A stretch of 34,222 nucleotides of DNA from an uncultured Eubacterium sp. (GCA_947178105.1 CAMWXD010000045.1:1-34222); one strand, 5' to 3'; positions 23,330 to 32,976 are shown, counted from the stretch's first letter. Numbers and translations: made by a program. Notes: generated by a model not told the origin, from the letters alone.

Positions 23330-25279
23330 TCAGGAAAGTTCAAAAAAACCATCCACCCCATCCGCAATCCCCGATACCACTTTAAGCTGATAATCCTCTG
23401 TTGCCAGCAGGGCATCTTCCGCAGGATTTGTCATATATCCTACCTCTACAATCGTCACCGGAACCTGGCACCAGTTGATGCCGCTCATCGTATCCGTCTC
23501 CCAGACAGATTGTTTTCTGCACCCCGCAGCGGCTGTCAGCCCGTTCAATATGCTTTCGGACAAGTTTTTGCTTGCCTGGTAAAAGCTGGCATTATATGGA
23601 TTGTCCGCAGTCTGGCAGATCGTCATTGCCCCGCTTACGGATGCATTTTCCGAAGCGTTGGCATGTATGCGGATAAATGCATCCGCCTTTGCCTTATTTG
23701 CCATCTTAGCACGTTTGGCATTGCTGATATCCACATCATGTTCTGTCCGTATCATTAGCACCTCATAGCCCCTGTTTTCCAGTTCGCTTTGCAGCTTCTG
23801 CGCAAGCTGAAGCGTCAGCTCATACTCTGCCAAACCGCTCGCCTTTCCTCTTGTCCCGGAGCTTACCTTCGCCTTTGTCTCACGCGCGCCTGGGCCAATC
23901 GGCTCCTGCGCCGGATTTCCTTTTGCCTGGTGCCCTGCATCAATCGCAATCAGCTTTGTGCTGCCGCTTTTTTCTTGTTTCTGTATCTGCTTCTGCTCCT
24001 GTTCCCATTGCTCCCTATGCTTTTCCTTTACCCGGAAAATCCGCAGCAAAGACTTGTCAATCCTGCCTTCACGTATTTTCCCTTTGTTTACTGCTTCTAT
24101 AAGCCCCCGATAAGCATCCTGAAAATCCTGCGGCATCAAAAGCATGTCTGCCCCAGCCTGTATCGCACGCACTGCCGCATCCGCAGAGCGGTAATCGTTC
24201 GTAATAGCGCCCATACTAAGGGAATCCGTAACGACAATCCCTGAAAAGCCAAGCTCACCGCGCAGCACATCGGTAATCATCGTATGCGACAGGGAAGCCG
24301 GCACACCCTCGTCCGATACTTGCGGCAGCAGGATATGCCCCGCCATGACAAAATCCGCCCCGGCAGCAATCCCTTCCGCAAACGGAACAAGCTCACATGC
24401 ACGCAGCTCATCGAGCGTTTTATTGCAATAAGCTGCTGTCTGATGGCTGTCCTGTGCCGTATCGCCATGTCCCGGAAAATGCTTTAACACTGCCGCAATG
24501 TTTTTGGACTGCAATCCCCTGACCTCATTTGCCACCATAGACGCCACCAACTCAGGGTCACTGCCAAACGACCGCTTTTTCACAACCGTATTTCTTTTGT
24601 TTGTATACACGTCCGCCACCGGCGCAAAATCCACGTTCACCCCAAACCTGCGCAGATAGCCGCCGATCTGCTTTCCGACCCGGTACGCAGCTTTTGGGTC
24701 TTTGGATGCCCCGATCCTGCTCATATCTGTAATCTTTGGCACATCCGCCATCCCACGGCCGGAAATCCTCGCAACGCTTCCGCCTTCTTCATCTACACAA
24801 AGAAACAGCGGCATCCCGCTGCGCTGCATACTGTAGCGCTGCACAGCTTCCGCCATTTTGGAAAACTGCTGCTGCGAATCAATATTCTGCGAAAAATAAA
24901 CGAGCCCGCCAACCGGATACTGATTCAGCGCCCTGCGTGTCTTTTCCGACGCAGCCGTTACTTTTTTCACACCTGTCAGCGCTTCCGGCGTCAGGATAAA
25001 TAGCTGGGCTATTTTTTCTTCCACAGTCATTTTTTTGATTGCTTTTCGTATTTGTGTATCGCTTTTGCCCATTTTATCGTTCTTTGCCTGATTTTTCCTT
25101 TGATTCTGGCTGTTCCACGCAAGCTTCTCCACGCCGGATCCCCCTTTTTTTCCTGCCGTCACTGCGGCTGCCAATACTGCCGCCGTGATACATGTCAGCA
25201 CAAGCAGCGTCAGCAATATCTTTTTTGTAAGCCGCTGTTTCCTGCTGCGTACAGAATTTTTACTGCTTTTCTTTTCCAT
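23330..25279 (-). CDS. GH3 beta-N-acetylhexosaminidase fused to amidase_3, membrane-anchored
   Basis: A 649-residue exported protein. A basic N-terminus and one hydrophobic stretch ([20 protein letters not shown]) act as signal anchor. Residues about 65-400 are a GH3 NagZ-type domain with KHFPGHGDT and the catalytic nucleophile Asp352 in [11 protein letters not shown] Gln/Lys-rich linker follows, then an amidase_3 domain ([28 protein letters not shown]) with the zinc histidines and catalytic glutamate in place. Together they should cut GlcNAc from peptidoglycan fragments and release the stem peptide from muramic acid outside the membrane. GCAGGAG lies 9 bases before the ATG at 25279; two ATGs further upstream are too close to, or before, that site. 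Thirty bases separate it from the upstream gene. Confidence 0.93.
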   Translation of the reverse strand: MEKKSSKNSVRSRKQRLTKKILLTLLVLTCITAAVLAAAVTAGKKGGSGVEKLAWNSQNQRKNQAKNDKMGKSDTQIRKAIKKMTVEEKIAQLFILTPEALTGVKKVTAASEKTRRALNQYPVGGLVYFSQNIDSQQQFSKMAEAVQRYSMQRSGMPLFLCVDEEGGSVARISGRGMADVPKITDMSRIGASKDPKAAYRVGKQIGGYLRRFGVNVDFAPVADVYTNKRNTVVKKRSFGSDPELVASMVANEVRGLQSKNIAAVLKHFPGHGDTAQDSHQTAAYCNKTLDELRACELVPFAEGIAAGADFVMAGHILLPQVSDEGVPASLSHTMITDVLRGELGFSGIVVTDSLSMGAITNDYRSADAAVRAIQAGADMLLMPQDFQDAYRGLIEAVNKGKIREGRIDKSLLRIFRVKEKHREQWEQEQKQIQKQEKSGSTKLIAIDAGHQAKGNPAQEPIGPGARETKAKVSSGTRGKASGLAEYELTLQLAQKLQSELENRGYEVLMIRTEHDVDISNAKRAKMANKAKADAFIRIHANASENASVSGAMTICQTADNPYNASFYQASKNLSESILNGLTAAAGCRKQSVWETDTMSGINWCQVPVTIVEVGYMTNPAEDALLATEDYQLKVVSGIADGVDGFFELS

Positions 25280-25309
25280 TTCACCCATCTCCTGCAATAC
25301 AATGCAAAT

Positions 25310-26920
25310 TTACAAAAGCTCTTCAACGATACAGGCATGTTCTTTCGTTTTCCTGTGATAACTGATCCCGACCCCTAAAATCCTTCCAGTATATTTGGGC
25401 TTTTCTCCCAGCTTTCCCTGAAAACGCAGCGCATAATGCCTGTCCCGAATCTGCCTGAGTGCCGCTTGCGGCGTACTGTCCACCTTCAGTTCAAGGATCA
25501 AAGCGTCCGCATCCCTTTGCACCGGATAAAAAATAAAATCCACATATCCCTCTCCCGCTTTATCCTCCCGCTCTACACGGTACAGATCCCTTGCAGCCAG
25601 ATAGGCAAGGTTCACGACTGCCGACAATTCCGCCTCACTGTTATAAGAAAAAATCGGCGATTCTGTATCATGTGCAAATTTTAAAATCTCCGCCATCGTT
25701 TCCGTATCGCCTGCCAGTGTTGCGGCAAGCATGTGATGCGACGCATTTGCCAGATTGTAAATGTACCCTAAAGATTTTTCTTTTTTCATCATCGCTGCAT
25801 AGCTGTCCATCAGCTCTTTATTTGGAATCGCTACACGCCCGTTTTTATAAGTCAGCAGCCCATACACAACCATCGCTGAATAAATCTCATCCTTTGTAGC
25901 AAGCTGCATAGACACCGCCGCATATTCCTGGATATCAGCCGCAACGGACTCTCCCGCAAACAAAAGCGCCAGATCATCCTGCACATCATCCACATTATGT
26001 TTTATATACCCAAAGACAGAATCGTATGCGCCCGAGCTTGTCCAGTAATTGCGAAGCTGGTTATCCGTCAGCGCACAGACGACAGACCGCGGGTTATAGA
26101 TCTTTCTGCCGTCAGCCGTATCATACCCATCATACCATTCTGCCAGGTCTTCCCGCAAAATCTTAATTTCCTTTACGGCTGTCTTATAAGTCGCATACAG
26201 CATATCCACTTCCTGATCCAAAAAGCCAAAATATTCACCAAAGCGCGCTGAAGTCGCCATATGATATTCCAAAAACATATTCAGTTCAGAACCGTCCGAA
26301 TATTTTGCAACCGGAAGAATCCCCGTCATATAGGCAAGCTCTGCATATACCTTATCTTTGAGCAGCGCCTTTAAAAAAAGCAGGAAAGCAGCATGGTCTT
26401 TGTCCGTCATAAAAGGCATATGGAACACGGCATCCCATTCATCCATAATAAACACAAACCTGCTGCCTGTCATTTGAAACACAGCGGACAAGTTATCCCA
26501 TACAGCGCCGTCAATCCGTATATCCAAAGCAGGATATGCCTTGGCAAGATCCTGGTTAATCCCATCCTGAATCCTGTCGATATACTGCCGATACCCGCTG
26601 CAATCCCTTGGCACCTCACTGAAATCAATAAAAATAACCTGATGCTGGTTCAAATGCCTGTAATCATCTGGACGCCCTGCAATCGCAAGGCTGTCAAACA
26701 GGCTGCTGCTGTCCTTTGCATTCCCCAAAAACGCCCCTACCATATTTGCCATTACTGTTTTTCCAAAACGGCGCGGCCTTGTAATGCAAAAATATCGGTT
26801 TTTTGTACCCAAAGCAGGGATTAATTCTCCAATGAGCATAGATTTATCGACAAAATAACGCTCCTGTGTCAATTCACGAAAATTCTCGTACGGATTTACA
26901 CTGTTTAAATAATATCCCAT
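25310..26920 (-). CDS. AAA-ATPase-like / PD-(D/E)XK nuclease-family protein (copy 1)
   Basis: A 536-residue protein of the AAA-ATPase_like plus PDDEXK_9 (DUF1703) type. The N-terminal ATPase part has the family-specific P-loop ITRPRRFGKT, the Walker B-like FVFIMDEWD, and WYDGYDTADGRKIYNPRSV. The C-terminal part has the nuclease-like core GYVDFIFYP...ALILELKVD, with Asp and the E-x-K pair preserved. GGAGG stands 7 bases before the ATG at 26920; another ATG two codons earlier is only one base from that site and was not used. The function of these proteins is not settled. They are common in gut bacteria and are often suspected to belong to mobile or defence-related families. It directly follows a second copy. 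Confidence 0.88.
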   Translation of the reverse strand: MGYYLNSVNPYENFRELTQERYFVDKSMLIGELIPALGTKNRYFCITRPRRFGKTVMANMVGAFLGNAKDSSSLFDSLAIAGRPDDYRHLNQHQVIFIDFSEVPRDCSGYRQYIDRIQDGINQDLAKAYPALDIRIDGAVWDNLSAVFQMTGSRFVFIMDEWDAVFHMPFMTDKDHAAFLLFLKALLKDKVYAELAYMTGILPVAKYSDGSELNMFLEYHMATSARFGEYFGFLDQEVDMLYATYKTAVKEIKILREDLAEWYDGYDTADGRKIYNPRSVVCALTDNQLRNYWTSSGAYDSVFGYIKHNVDDVQDDLALLFAGESVAADIQEYAAVSMQLATKDEIYSAMVVYGLLTYKNGRVAIPNKELMDSYAAMMKKEKSLGYIYNLANASHHMLAATLAGDTETMAEILKFAHDTESPIFSYNSEAELSAVVNLAYLAARDLYRVEREDKAGEGYVDFIFYPVQRDADALILELKVDSTPQAALRQIRDRHYALRFQGKLGEKPKYTGRILGVGISYHRKTKEHACIVEELL

Positions 26921-26969
26921 CTCCATACCTCCTTACGTACAAACGCAGCCTGTACCGCTTCGCACAACG

Positions 26970-28739
26970 CTATCCTTCTCCGATCTTTGCATAATCCTGA
27001 TAAAAACCCCCATCGATCCGCACCTCTTTTCCCCGGAACGCAAACCCATAGATCCTGATTTTATCCTTTGCGCACACCTTCTGTAAAACATCTGCATACC
27101 CTTTCTCCAAAATCTGGCCAATCGCGGCTGCGGCAGTATCCTCCAGAGTCTTTTCCCCATCCTGTGCATCAAAGACCTTAAACTCAAAAATAATCCCGTC
27201 ATCTGTATCCCTTCGCGGCATCAGAAGCATATCATACCTGCCAAAGCCGCTTTCCCTGTTAGAAGTAATCCTGTATCTGCTATCCAAATCGACCATCAGC
27301 CCCAGGACAAACCCATGATAAAAGCGTTCCGGCTCTGTTTTTTTTGACGGCGCACTGCCAGAATCAAAAAAACTGATGGTAGACAATGCCACCTCGTTCA
27401 TATAGGCATTCATCCGTCTTACATCATGTAACAGCAGCGCTTTGATAAAGTCATTGTAGGCAGAACTGCATTTTTCAAACCATCCGCGAATCAGCTTACG
27501 GAAAATAAGCACGATCTCCAGGTTTGTAAGCGCAAGCCGGTACAGCAGCCCTTCCCTCCCCAAACCTGGTTCTTCCGTCTCATAGCCTGTTATTTTTAAA
27601 TACCCGCTGGCAAGCAGCAGGCTCCAAACCGCATCCGAATTTCCATCCAGTTCGTCAAATACAATTTGCTCGTCCACTTTCGTACAAAAAGAATTTCCGC
27701 GCAGCAAATCCTCGACAGCCATTTTCATTTCTTTACTACCCTGCTGGATCAAAGTTCCGACCAGCTTATTAGAGCTTGTGTTTGCCCAATATGCCGCAAA
27801 CACTTTTTCGTCCAAATACTGGGTAATTGACCAGGGGTTATAAATACTGCAGCAGTCGCCAAAACGAAATCCGTCATACCAGCGCTTTACTTCCTCCCGT
27901 TCCTTTGACAGCCCAAATTCTTCCAACGCCTGAAAAACTTCCTCTTCTGTAAATCCAAAAGCTGTCGCATATTTTCTGGATGTCGCTGTCACAACTGCAA
28001 GATTGTTCAGCTCTGAAAAAACCGATTCTTTGCTGATCCTGGTAATCCCTGTCATAACGGCGCGTTCCAAATACGGATTTGCTTTCAATGCCGCATGAAA
28101 GATCCCTCTTAAAAACTCCGTCAGTTCACGCCAATAACCATTTACATACGCTTCCTGCATCGGCGTGTCATACTCGTCCAGCAAAATAAGAACCTTTTTC
28201 CCATAATATTTATATAAATACCTGGATAACTGTCCAATCGACACAGCCGCATCCGCATCATCCATTTCCGTCAGCATCCTTTTAAAACAGGCTACGTCCT
28301 CCTCCCGCAAAATACCGCTGTCCATAAGAAAGTCATGATCCATATACATATTCACAATCAACTGGCATATCTTTTTTCGGACAGTACTATAATCTTTTCC
28401 CTTTACCCCTGCAAAGCTCAAAAACAATACCGGATACGTCCCCTGTAATTGCCTGTACGTTTCCTCTTTCCAGATATCCAGGTTTTGAAATAAATCACTC
28501 CTACCTGCATAATCCACAGAAAAAAAAGCATACAGCATATGCATCGCAAGCGTTTTACCAAATCTGCGCGGACGGGCGATCAGAGTCACAGTGTCCCCAT
28601 TTTCCCACCATTCTTTGATAAAAGCTGTCTTGTCTACATAAAAATAACGATGTTCGATCATCCTGGCAAAATTCTGTTCTCCAATCGCTATGGTTCTTCC
28701 CATACAATACGGCACCCCGCTCTCTTTTTCTATCCCCAT
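26970..28739 (-). CDS. AAA-ATPase-like / PD-(D/E)XK nuclease-family protein (copy 2)
   Basis: A 589-residue homologue of the downstream gene, with clearer family motifs: AIGEQNFARMIEHRYFYVDKT, P-loop LIARPRRFGKTLAM, Walker B VLILLDEYDTPM, WYDGFRFGDCCSIYNPWSI, and a C-terminal nuclease-like core (RYDMLLMP...GIIFEFKVF). The frame stays open into the cysteine desulfurase gene, but that extension has no domain. I take the ATG at 28739, with GAGGG five bases before it. The ATG at 28703, where family homology begins, is the alternative. It lies 49 bases upstream of copy 1. The two copies differ in much of their sequence, so this is not a recent duplication. Confidence 0.88.
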   Translation of the reverse strand: MGIEKESGVPYCMGRTIAIGEQNFARMIEHRYFYVDKTAFIKEWWENGDTVTLIARPRRFGKTLAMHMLYAFFSVDYAGRSDLFQNLDIWKEETYRQLQGTYPVLFLSFAGVKGKDYSTVRKKICQLIVNMYMDHDFLMDSGILREEDVACFKRMLTEMDDADAAVSIGQLSRYLYKYYGKKVLILLDEYDTPMQEAYVNGYWRELTEFLRGIFHAALKANPYLERAVMTGITRISKESVFSELNNLAVVTATSRKYATAFGFTEEEVFQALEEFGLSKEREEVKRWYDGFRFGDCCSIYNPWSITQYLDEKVFAAYWANTSSNKLVGTLIQQGSKEMKMAVEDLLRGNSFCTKVDEQIVFDELDGNSDAVWSLLLASGYLKITGYETEEPGLGREGLLYRLALTNLEIVLIFRKLIRGWFEKCSSAYNDFIKALLLHDVRRMNAYMNEVALSTISFFDSGSAPSKKTEPERFYHGFVLGLMVDLDSRYRITSNRESGFGRYDMLLMPRRDTDDGIIFEFKVFDAQDGEKTLEDTAAAAIGQILEKGYADVLQKVCAKDKIRIYGFAFRGKEVRIDGGFYQDYAKIGEG

Positions 28740-28755
28740 TGTATCCCTCAATGGC

Positions 28756-28787
28756 ATAAAAAGCAAGCAGGGCGCCCTGTTTTTTAT
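28756..28787 (-). terminator. Probable terminator after the cysteine desulfurase gene
   Basis: On the minus strand an A-rich flank pairs with a T-rich flank (ATAAAAA/TTTTTAT) around the palindromic core CAGGGCGCCCTG (28768-28779). It begins 12 bases after the stop codon of the desulfurase gene. Confidence 0.5.
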
Positions 28788-28798
28788 TTCCTGTTTTT

Positions 28799-29947
28799 TT
28801 ATTCCATCCGTGCCACTTCCCGCAGCAGCTTTACATATTCCTCTACCGCCCCCACCGTCACCTGCACGTCTTCCCATGTCGTAGCCTCTCCCAAAGTCAT
28901 CCGCAGCGTGCCGGACGAAAGCTCTGGCTCCCGCCCGATCGCTGTCAGCACATGGGAAGGCTCCGCAGAGCCGGTCGAACATGCCGAAGCTGCCGAAGCG
29001 CAGATATCTTTTGCATCCAGCAGCAGCAAAAGCGTCTCGCCCTCAACTTCTTCAAAGCTGAAATTTACATTGTTCGGCAGCCTGGCATAACGGTCGCCGT
29101 TTAACCACGCCCCTGGGATGCGGCTTTGGATCTCATGGATCATCCAGTCGCGCATCCTTGTCTCACGGTGCATACGCTCCGACATTGCCTGCATCGCAAT
29201 CTGCGCTGCTGTTCCAATCCCCACGATGCCAGGCACATTTTCTGTACCGGCACGTTTTCCCCGCTCCTGGCCTCCCCCATGGATAAAGGATGCCGTCTTT
29301 ACCCCATCGCGGATATACAAAAACCCGGTTCCTTTCGGTCCGTAAAATTTATGCCCGCTCGCGCTTAGCAGGTCGATATTGTAAAAATCCACATTAATCG
29401 GCACCTGCGCATATGCCTGCACCGCATCGGTATGAAACAATACCTGGTGCCGCCTGGCGATCCTGCCAATCTGCGCAATCGGCTCAATCGTACCGATCTC
29501 GTTATTCGCAAACATCACAGAAATCAGGATCGTATCCGGCCGGATCGCCTGTTCCAACTGCTGCAAGCTTACAAACCCCTGTGCATCGACTGGCAGGTAC
29601 GTCACCTCATAGCCCTGCTCCTCCAGATACCTGCACGTATGGAGCACCGCATGATGCTCGATCTGCGTCGTAATAATATGCCTTCCCCGTCCTTTATACG
29701 CTTCCGCTGTCCCTTTCAGCGCCCAGTTATCAGATTCGCTGCCTCCTGCCGTAAAATAAATCTCATCCGCATGGGCATGAAGGGAATAAGCGATCACACG
29801 CCTGGCATGTTCTACCGCGTGCCTGCTGCGCTCTCCAAACTCATATATCGTAGATGCATTCGCATAGTCTTTCGCATAATAAGGCTGCATACTTGCGGCT
29901 ACCTGCTCCGCCATCGGCGTAGTCGCTGCATGGTCCAGATAAATCAT
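28799..29947 (-). CDS. Cysteine desulfurase (NifS/IscS family)
   Basis: A 382-residue pyridoxal-phosphate enzyme that takes sulfur from cysteine for iron-sulfur clusters or tRNA thiolation. Seen: IYLDHAATTPM at the start, GGSESDNWALKG, the histidine motif TTQIEHHAVLHT, the cofactor lysine Lys200 in SASGHKFYGPKG, and the catalytic cysteine Cys323 in SACSTGSAEPSHVL. The frame is open 17 codons upstream, but AGGAGG lies 7 bases before the ATG at 29947, where homology also begins. No scaffold gene (iscU/nifU) or mnmA is adjacent, so its sulfur acceptor cannot be named. It heads the minus-strand cluster and is divergent from the flippase gene. Confidence 0.94.
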   Translation of the reverse strand: MIYLDHAATTPMAEQVAASMQPYYAKDYANASTIYEFGERSRHAVEHARRVIAYSLHAHADEIYFTAGGSESDNWALKGTAEAYKGRGRHIITTQIEHHAVLHTCRYLEEQGYEVTYLPVDAQGFVSLQQLEQAIRPDTILISVMFANNEIGTIEPIAQIGRIARRHQVLFHTDAVQAYAQVPINVDFYNIDLLSASGHKFYGPKGTGFLYIRDGVKTASFIHGGGQERGKRAGTENVPGIVGIGTAAQIAMQAMSERMHRETRMRDWMIHEIQSRIPGAWLNGDRYARLPNNVNFSFEEVEGETLLLLLDAKDICASAASACSTGSAEPSHVLTAIGREPELSSGTLRMTLGEATTWEDVQVTVGAVEEYVKLLREVARME

Positions 29948-30072
29948 AACATCTCCTCCTGTCTTTCCAAAACTCCTGGCAGCAGCCATGCCATGCAAAA
30001 TTTACCTGTATTCAGGCTTTGCACGGAATGTTTCTGACATCGGTTTCGGCTCTGTATCCAGAATAAACACGT

Positions 30073-30101
30073 CATAATCCTGTACCAGGCACATATACAT
30101 A
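30073..30101 (+). promoter_or_regulatory. Possible sigma-E-type sporulation promoter of the spoVB-like gene
   Basis: ATA (30074-30076, within TCATAAT) is followed after 17 bases by TATACATA (30094-30101). The sigma-E pattern is ATA, 16-18 bases, CATACANT. The -10 agrees at five of seven defined positions. In Bacillus subtilis spoVB is under sigma-E control, which makes the match plausible. No sigma-A promoter was evident in this spacer. Confidence 0.4.
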
Positions 30102-30136
30102 GGAATAAGACAAATACATCTGTAAGGATTCCGCCT

Positions 30137-31450
30137 ATGCCGAACTTATCCAACATCAAAAAATACGCCAGCCACCCTGTACTGCTTGGTACAGCGCTGC
30201 TTACTGCTACCGGGCTTGCCAGCCGGGTAATCGGCTTCTTCTATAGAATATTCCTCTCCCATACAATTGGTGCACAGGGAGTTGGAATTTATCAGTTGAT
30301 CTTCCCCGTGTTCGCACTTGGCGTCGCTTTCTGCGGAGCAGGCATACAGACCGCAATTTCCAAATACACAGCGCAGGCGGTAGGCGCCGGGCATTCCCCA
30401 CAGGCTTGCCTGTATGCCGGGCTTATCCTGTCGGTAAGCCTGTCCTTATTTTGTATGTTTGCAATTTATACCGGCGCTGACTTGGTTGCCGTTACGATCC
30501 TGGATGAACCGCGCTGCGGCGAGCTGCTGCGGATCATTTCGCTTTCCCTGCCGCTTGCCGCCGTCCACTCCTGTATCAACGGCTATTATTACGGACTGCA
30601 AAAAACTTTTGTCCCATCCGTCTCACAGCTATTGGAGCAGGTATGCCGTGTACTGTGCGTCTACCTGATCTACCGCATCTGCGAAAGCCAGGGACGTACG
30701 GTTACCGCAGCCATGGCTGTCTGGGGCATCGTATGTGGTGAATTCGCAGGCGTGCTCTTTTCCCTGACCGTCGTACCGCTCAAAAAATGCAGGGAACGGC
30801 TGTTTCCCTGCCTGCGCCGCATTTTTGCCTTTTCCGTGCCCCTTACGGCAAACCGCGTACTGATCAACTTTATCAACAGCACCGAAGCAATCCTGATCCC
30901 GATCTGCTTAAAATCTTACGGATACTCCAACGAAGACGCCCTGAGCATTTTCGGCATCCTGACCGGTATGGCAATGCCGATGATCCTCTTCCCGTCCGTA
31001 CTGACCAATTCCGTATCGGTCATGCTGCTGCCGTCGATCTCACAGGCAAAGGCGCAAAAAAACCAGGCGCTCATCCACCGTACGATCCGGCGTACGATAG
31101 AATCCTGTCTGGTTCTTGGATTTGCCAGCACACTGTTTTTCCTGCTGACGTATTCTTTGATCGGGCAATATTTATTTGCAAATACGCTTGCCGGCATTTA
31201 CATCCGCACACTCAGCTTTATCTGCCCGTTTATGTTTTTATCAACCACTTTAAACAGCATCCTGCATGGCCTGGGCCATCCGACCGCTACCCTGGTGCTG
31301 AACCTGGGCGGCTGCCTGCTGCGAATTGCGGTAATCTGGATCTTTGTGCCTGTATACGGCATACGGGCTTACCTGTACGGTATGCTTGCAAGCCAAATCG
31401 CAACCTCCCTGTGCGCCGTATATCTGCTGAACCGTTCCAAAGACCTGTAA
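30137..31450 (+). CDS. spoVB: SpoVB-like polysaccharide/lipid flippase
   Basis: A 437-residue integral membrane protein with about twelve hydrophobic segments. The N-terminus matches the SpoVB/MurJ-like MOP family (TGLASRVIGFFYRIFLSHTIGAQGVGIYQLIFPVFAL, shown in part), with AISKYTAQ and GYYYGLQKTFVPSVSQLLEQ typical of SpoVB. In spore formers this protein is needed for the cortex, probably by moving a lipid-linked precursor across the forespore membrane. It is shorter than B. subtilis SpoVB (about 518 residues), losing C-terminal segments, but is otherwise intact. AAGGA lies 8 bases before the ATG. It converges on the J-domain gene with 16 bases between stops. A general lipid-linked-sugar flippase cannot be excluded. 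Confidence 0.88.
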   Translation: MPNLSNIKKYASHPVLLGTALLTATGLASRVIGFFYRIFLSHTIGAQGVGIYQLIFPVFALGVAFCGAGIQTAISKYTAQAVGAGHSPQACLYAGLILSVSLSLFCMFAIYTGADLVAVTILDEPRCGELLRIISLSLPLAAVHSCINGYYYGLQKTFVPSVSQLLEQVCRVLCVYLIYRICESQGRTVTAAMAVWGIVCGEFAGVLFSLTVVPLKKCRERLFPCLRRIFAFSVPLTANRVLINFINSTEAILIPICLKSYGYSNEDALSIFGILTGMAMPMILFPSVLTNSVSVMLLPSISQAKAQKNQALIHRTIRRTIESCLVLGFASTLFFLLTYSLIGQYLFANTLAGIYIRTLSFICPFMFLSTTLNSILHGLGHPTATLVLNLGGCLLRIAVIWIFVPVYGIRAYLYGMLASQIATSLCAVYLLNRSKDL

Positions 31451-31466
31451 AGCCGGCATACAAAAA

Positions 31467-32069
31467 CTATATGCAGCAGCAGGTACAGCACATATTCATC
31501 AACACCATCGACATGCAGAAACGGTTAAAGCTTTCATACGGCCTGCCGTAGCTTTCGCCCATACTGCTGTACCACGTTCCTCCAAAATGAAGCTGCTGCA
31601 TAAGCTGGCGGTACTCGATATTGCTTGGCTCCATACGGACTGCCTGCTCTGCAAACTCAAGCGCCGTCACATTATTGCCAAGCCCCGCATTTGCAACCGC
31701 ACAGTAATAATACCACCGCGCACTGTGGTTTGCGATATTGTTCAGCACATGCATCGCTTCCTGGTAACAGCGGTTTGCCAGATAATTTGCCGCTGCCTGC
31801 ATCTGTGGGTCTTCCTGTGACTGACGGCTGTAACTGCCATACCTGGCGGAGCCAAATCCCGAAAACCCGCTTCCGCCCTGCTGCTTTTCCTGCATAATCT
31901 GATTATATGCCTGCTGAATCTCCTTAAAACGCTCCTCCGCCTGCTCTCTGTTCGGATTGTTGACATTCGCATCGGGATGGTACTTCCGGCTCAATGTACG
32001 ATATGCTTTTTTTATCTCTTCATCAGTTGCCCCAGGACTTACACCCAGTATGTCATATGGATTTCCCAT
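31467..32069 (-). CDS. J-domain protein with TPR-like repeats and Cys-cluster tail
   Basis: A 200-residue protein. Residues 3-70 are a J domain with the HPD motif ([11 protein letters not shown]), which should stimulate an Hsp70 (DnaK). There is no zinc-finger or substrate domain of true DnaJ. A Gly/Ser linker ([15 protein letters not shown]) leads to two TPR-like helical pairs ([33 protein letters not shown]). The C-terminus ends in a hydrophobic stretch and a cysteine cluster, [10 protein letters not shown], suited to lipid modification, metal binding or membrane association. Its start overlaps the end of the DUF5685 gene by 17 bases, so the two are translationally coupled. Confidence 0.92.
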   Translation of the reverse strand: MGNPYDILGVSPGATDEEIKKAYRTLSRKYHPDANVNNPNREQAEERFKEIQQAYNQIMQEKQQGGSGFSGFGSARYGSYSRQSQEDPQMQAAANYLANRCYQEAMHVLNNIANHSARWYYYCAVANAGLGNNVTALEFAEQAVRMEPSNIEYRQLMQQLHFGGTWYSSMGESYGRPYESFNRFCMSMVLMNMCCTCCCI

Positions 32070-32970
32070 TGCCTGCCATGCCTCTTTTTTTCTCTTTTTC
32101 TTTTTTCTCTTTCTCTCTTTTTTCCTCTTTTATCAGCTTTGTCTGCTTTTTCAGGCGCAGGTATTCGTATTTTGTCCAGACGCCGGAATACAGGATATTG
32201 CGGCAGATTTCCGCATGAAGCAAAATCGGCAGGCGCTCAAACGACTTTGCGCACTCCGACATCATGCTGGTCAAAAGCAGCCCGGAAAACGTCTCAAAAT
32301 CCTGCTCCGTCTCCTTCTGCATCAAATTCAGCACATTATAACAGTTATTTTTGCTGTCCTTGCCAATATCCTCATAAGCATCCATCAGATAAATAAACTT
32401 GCCCATATAAAAACCCATGCAGCGCAGCTCTTCTGCCCATACATCGTCTTCCTTCCAGGCAAAAATCTCCCCCAGCATCTCCCCGGTCAGCCCGGCTACC
32501 GCATCCACATTGCGCTCCCTGCCTTTTTCCGCCCGTTCAAGCTTTTGCAGATACTGCTGGATCGCCTGCCCCTGTCTCGGATAATGCGCTGCAATCCGCT
32601 CATAATCCTTTTTGAACATCTGTGACAGCGCTTTTTTTGTATATGAATGGTTGTCATTCCAGTCATCCTCAAAATTTTTCGTACAAAGCAAAAGGTTCAT
32701 AGCCGCCGCATATTTGGTTGCCTCATTAAAACGTGCCGTCTGCTTTTTGGACGGATGTACCGCACAGATAAACTCCGTCTTTTCGTCCTCCAGTTCATAA
32801 AGCCCTGTGAGCAGCACAATCAAAAAAGTCATATCATAATTTAACAGCATCTGTCCTTTTCTGCCAAAATATTCCTTAAGCTTTTGGCAAAGGCCGCAGT
32901 AATATGACTGATAGATCTGACGATCTGCCTGATTCAGTTTTTCCCGATTGACATTAATATATCCAAACAT
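32053..32970 (-). CDS. DUF5685-like protein
   Basis: A 305-residue mostly helical protein that I assign to DUF5685 from memory. It has an N-terminal CGLC motif (Cys25, Cys28), [16 protein letters not shown], and a paired-aspartate helix (Asp197/Asp201, [16 protein letters not shown]). The pattern of an aspartate-rich helix in an all-helical fold recalls isoprenoid synthases, but the usual DDxxD is not complete. The last 30 residues are a Lys/Glu-rich tail ([17 protein letters not shown]). It is the middle gene of a three-gene operon: 6 bases after the zinc-ribbon gene, overlapping the J-domain gene. Its ribosome site is weak, and the upstream stop is 6 bases before the ATG, so re-initiation is likely. 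Confidence 0.88.
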   Translation of the reverse strand: MFGYINVNREKLNQADRQIYQSYYCGLCQKLKEYFGRKGQMLLNYDMTFLIVLLTGLYELEDEKTEFICAVHPSKKQTARFNEATKYAAAMNLLLCTKNFEDDWNDNHSYTKKALSQMFKKDYERIAAHYPRQGQAIQQYLQKLERAEKGRERNVDAVAGLTGEMLGEIFAWKEDDVWAEELRCMGFYMGKFIYLMDAYEDIGKDSKNNCYNVLNLMQKETEQDFETFSGLLLTSMMSECAKSFERLPILLHAEICRNILYSGVWTKYEYLRLKKQTKLIKEEKREKEKKEKEKKRGMAGNGKSI

Positions 32971-32976
32971 AACCGC

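Noticed and set aside
28740..28982. N-terminal extension of the second AAA-ATPase/nuclease gene into the desulfurase gene.
   Set aside because: The extension is an out-of-frame reading of the desulfurase C-terminus, rich in Gly/Ala/Arg without a domain, while a ribosome site precedes the ATG at 28739.
29944..30159. A 71-codon open frame on the minus strand whose stop overlaps the desulfurase ATG.
   Set aside because: It has no ribosome site, no recognisable features, and its start lies antisense inside the flippase gene. The desulfurase has its own good AGGAGG.
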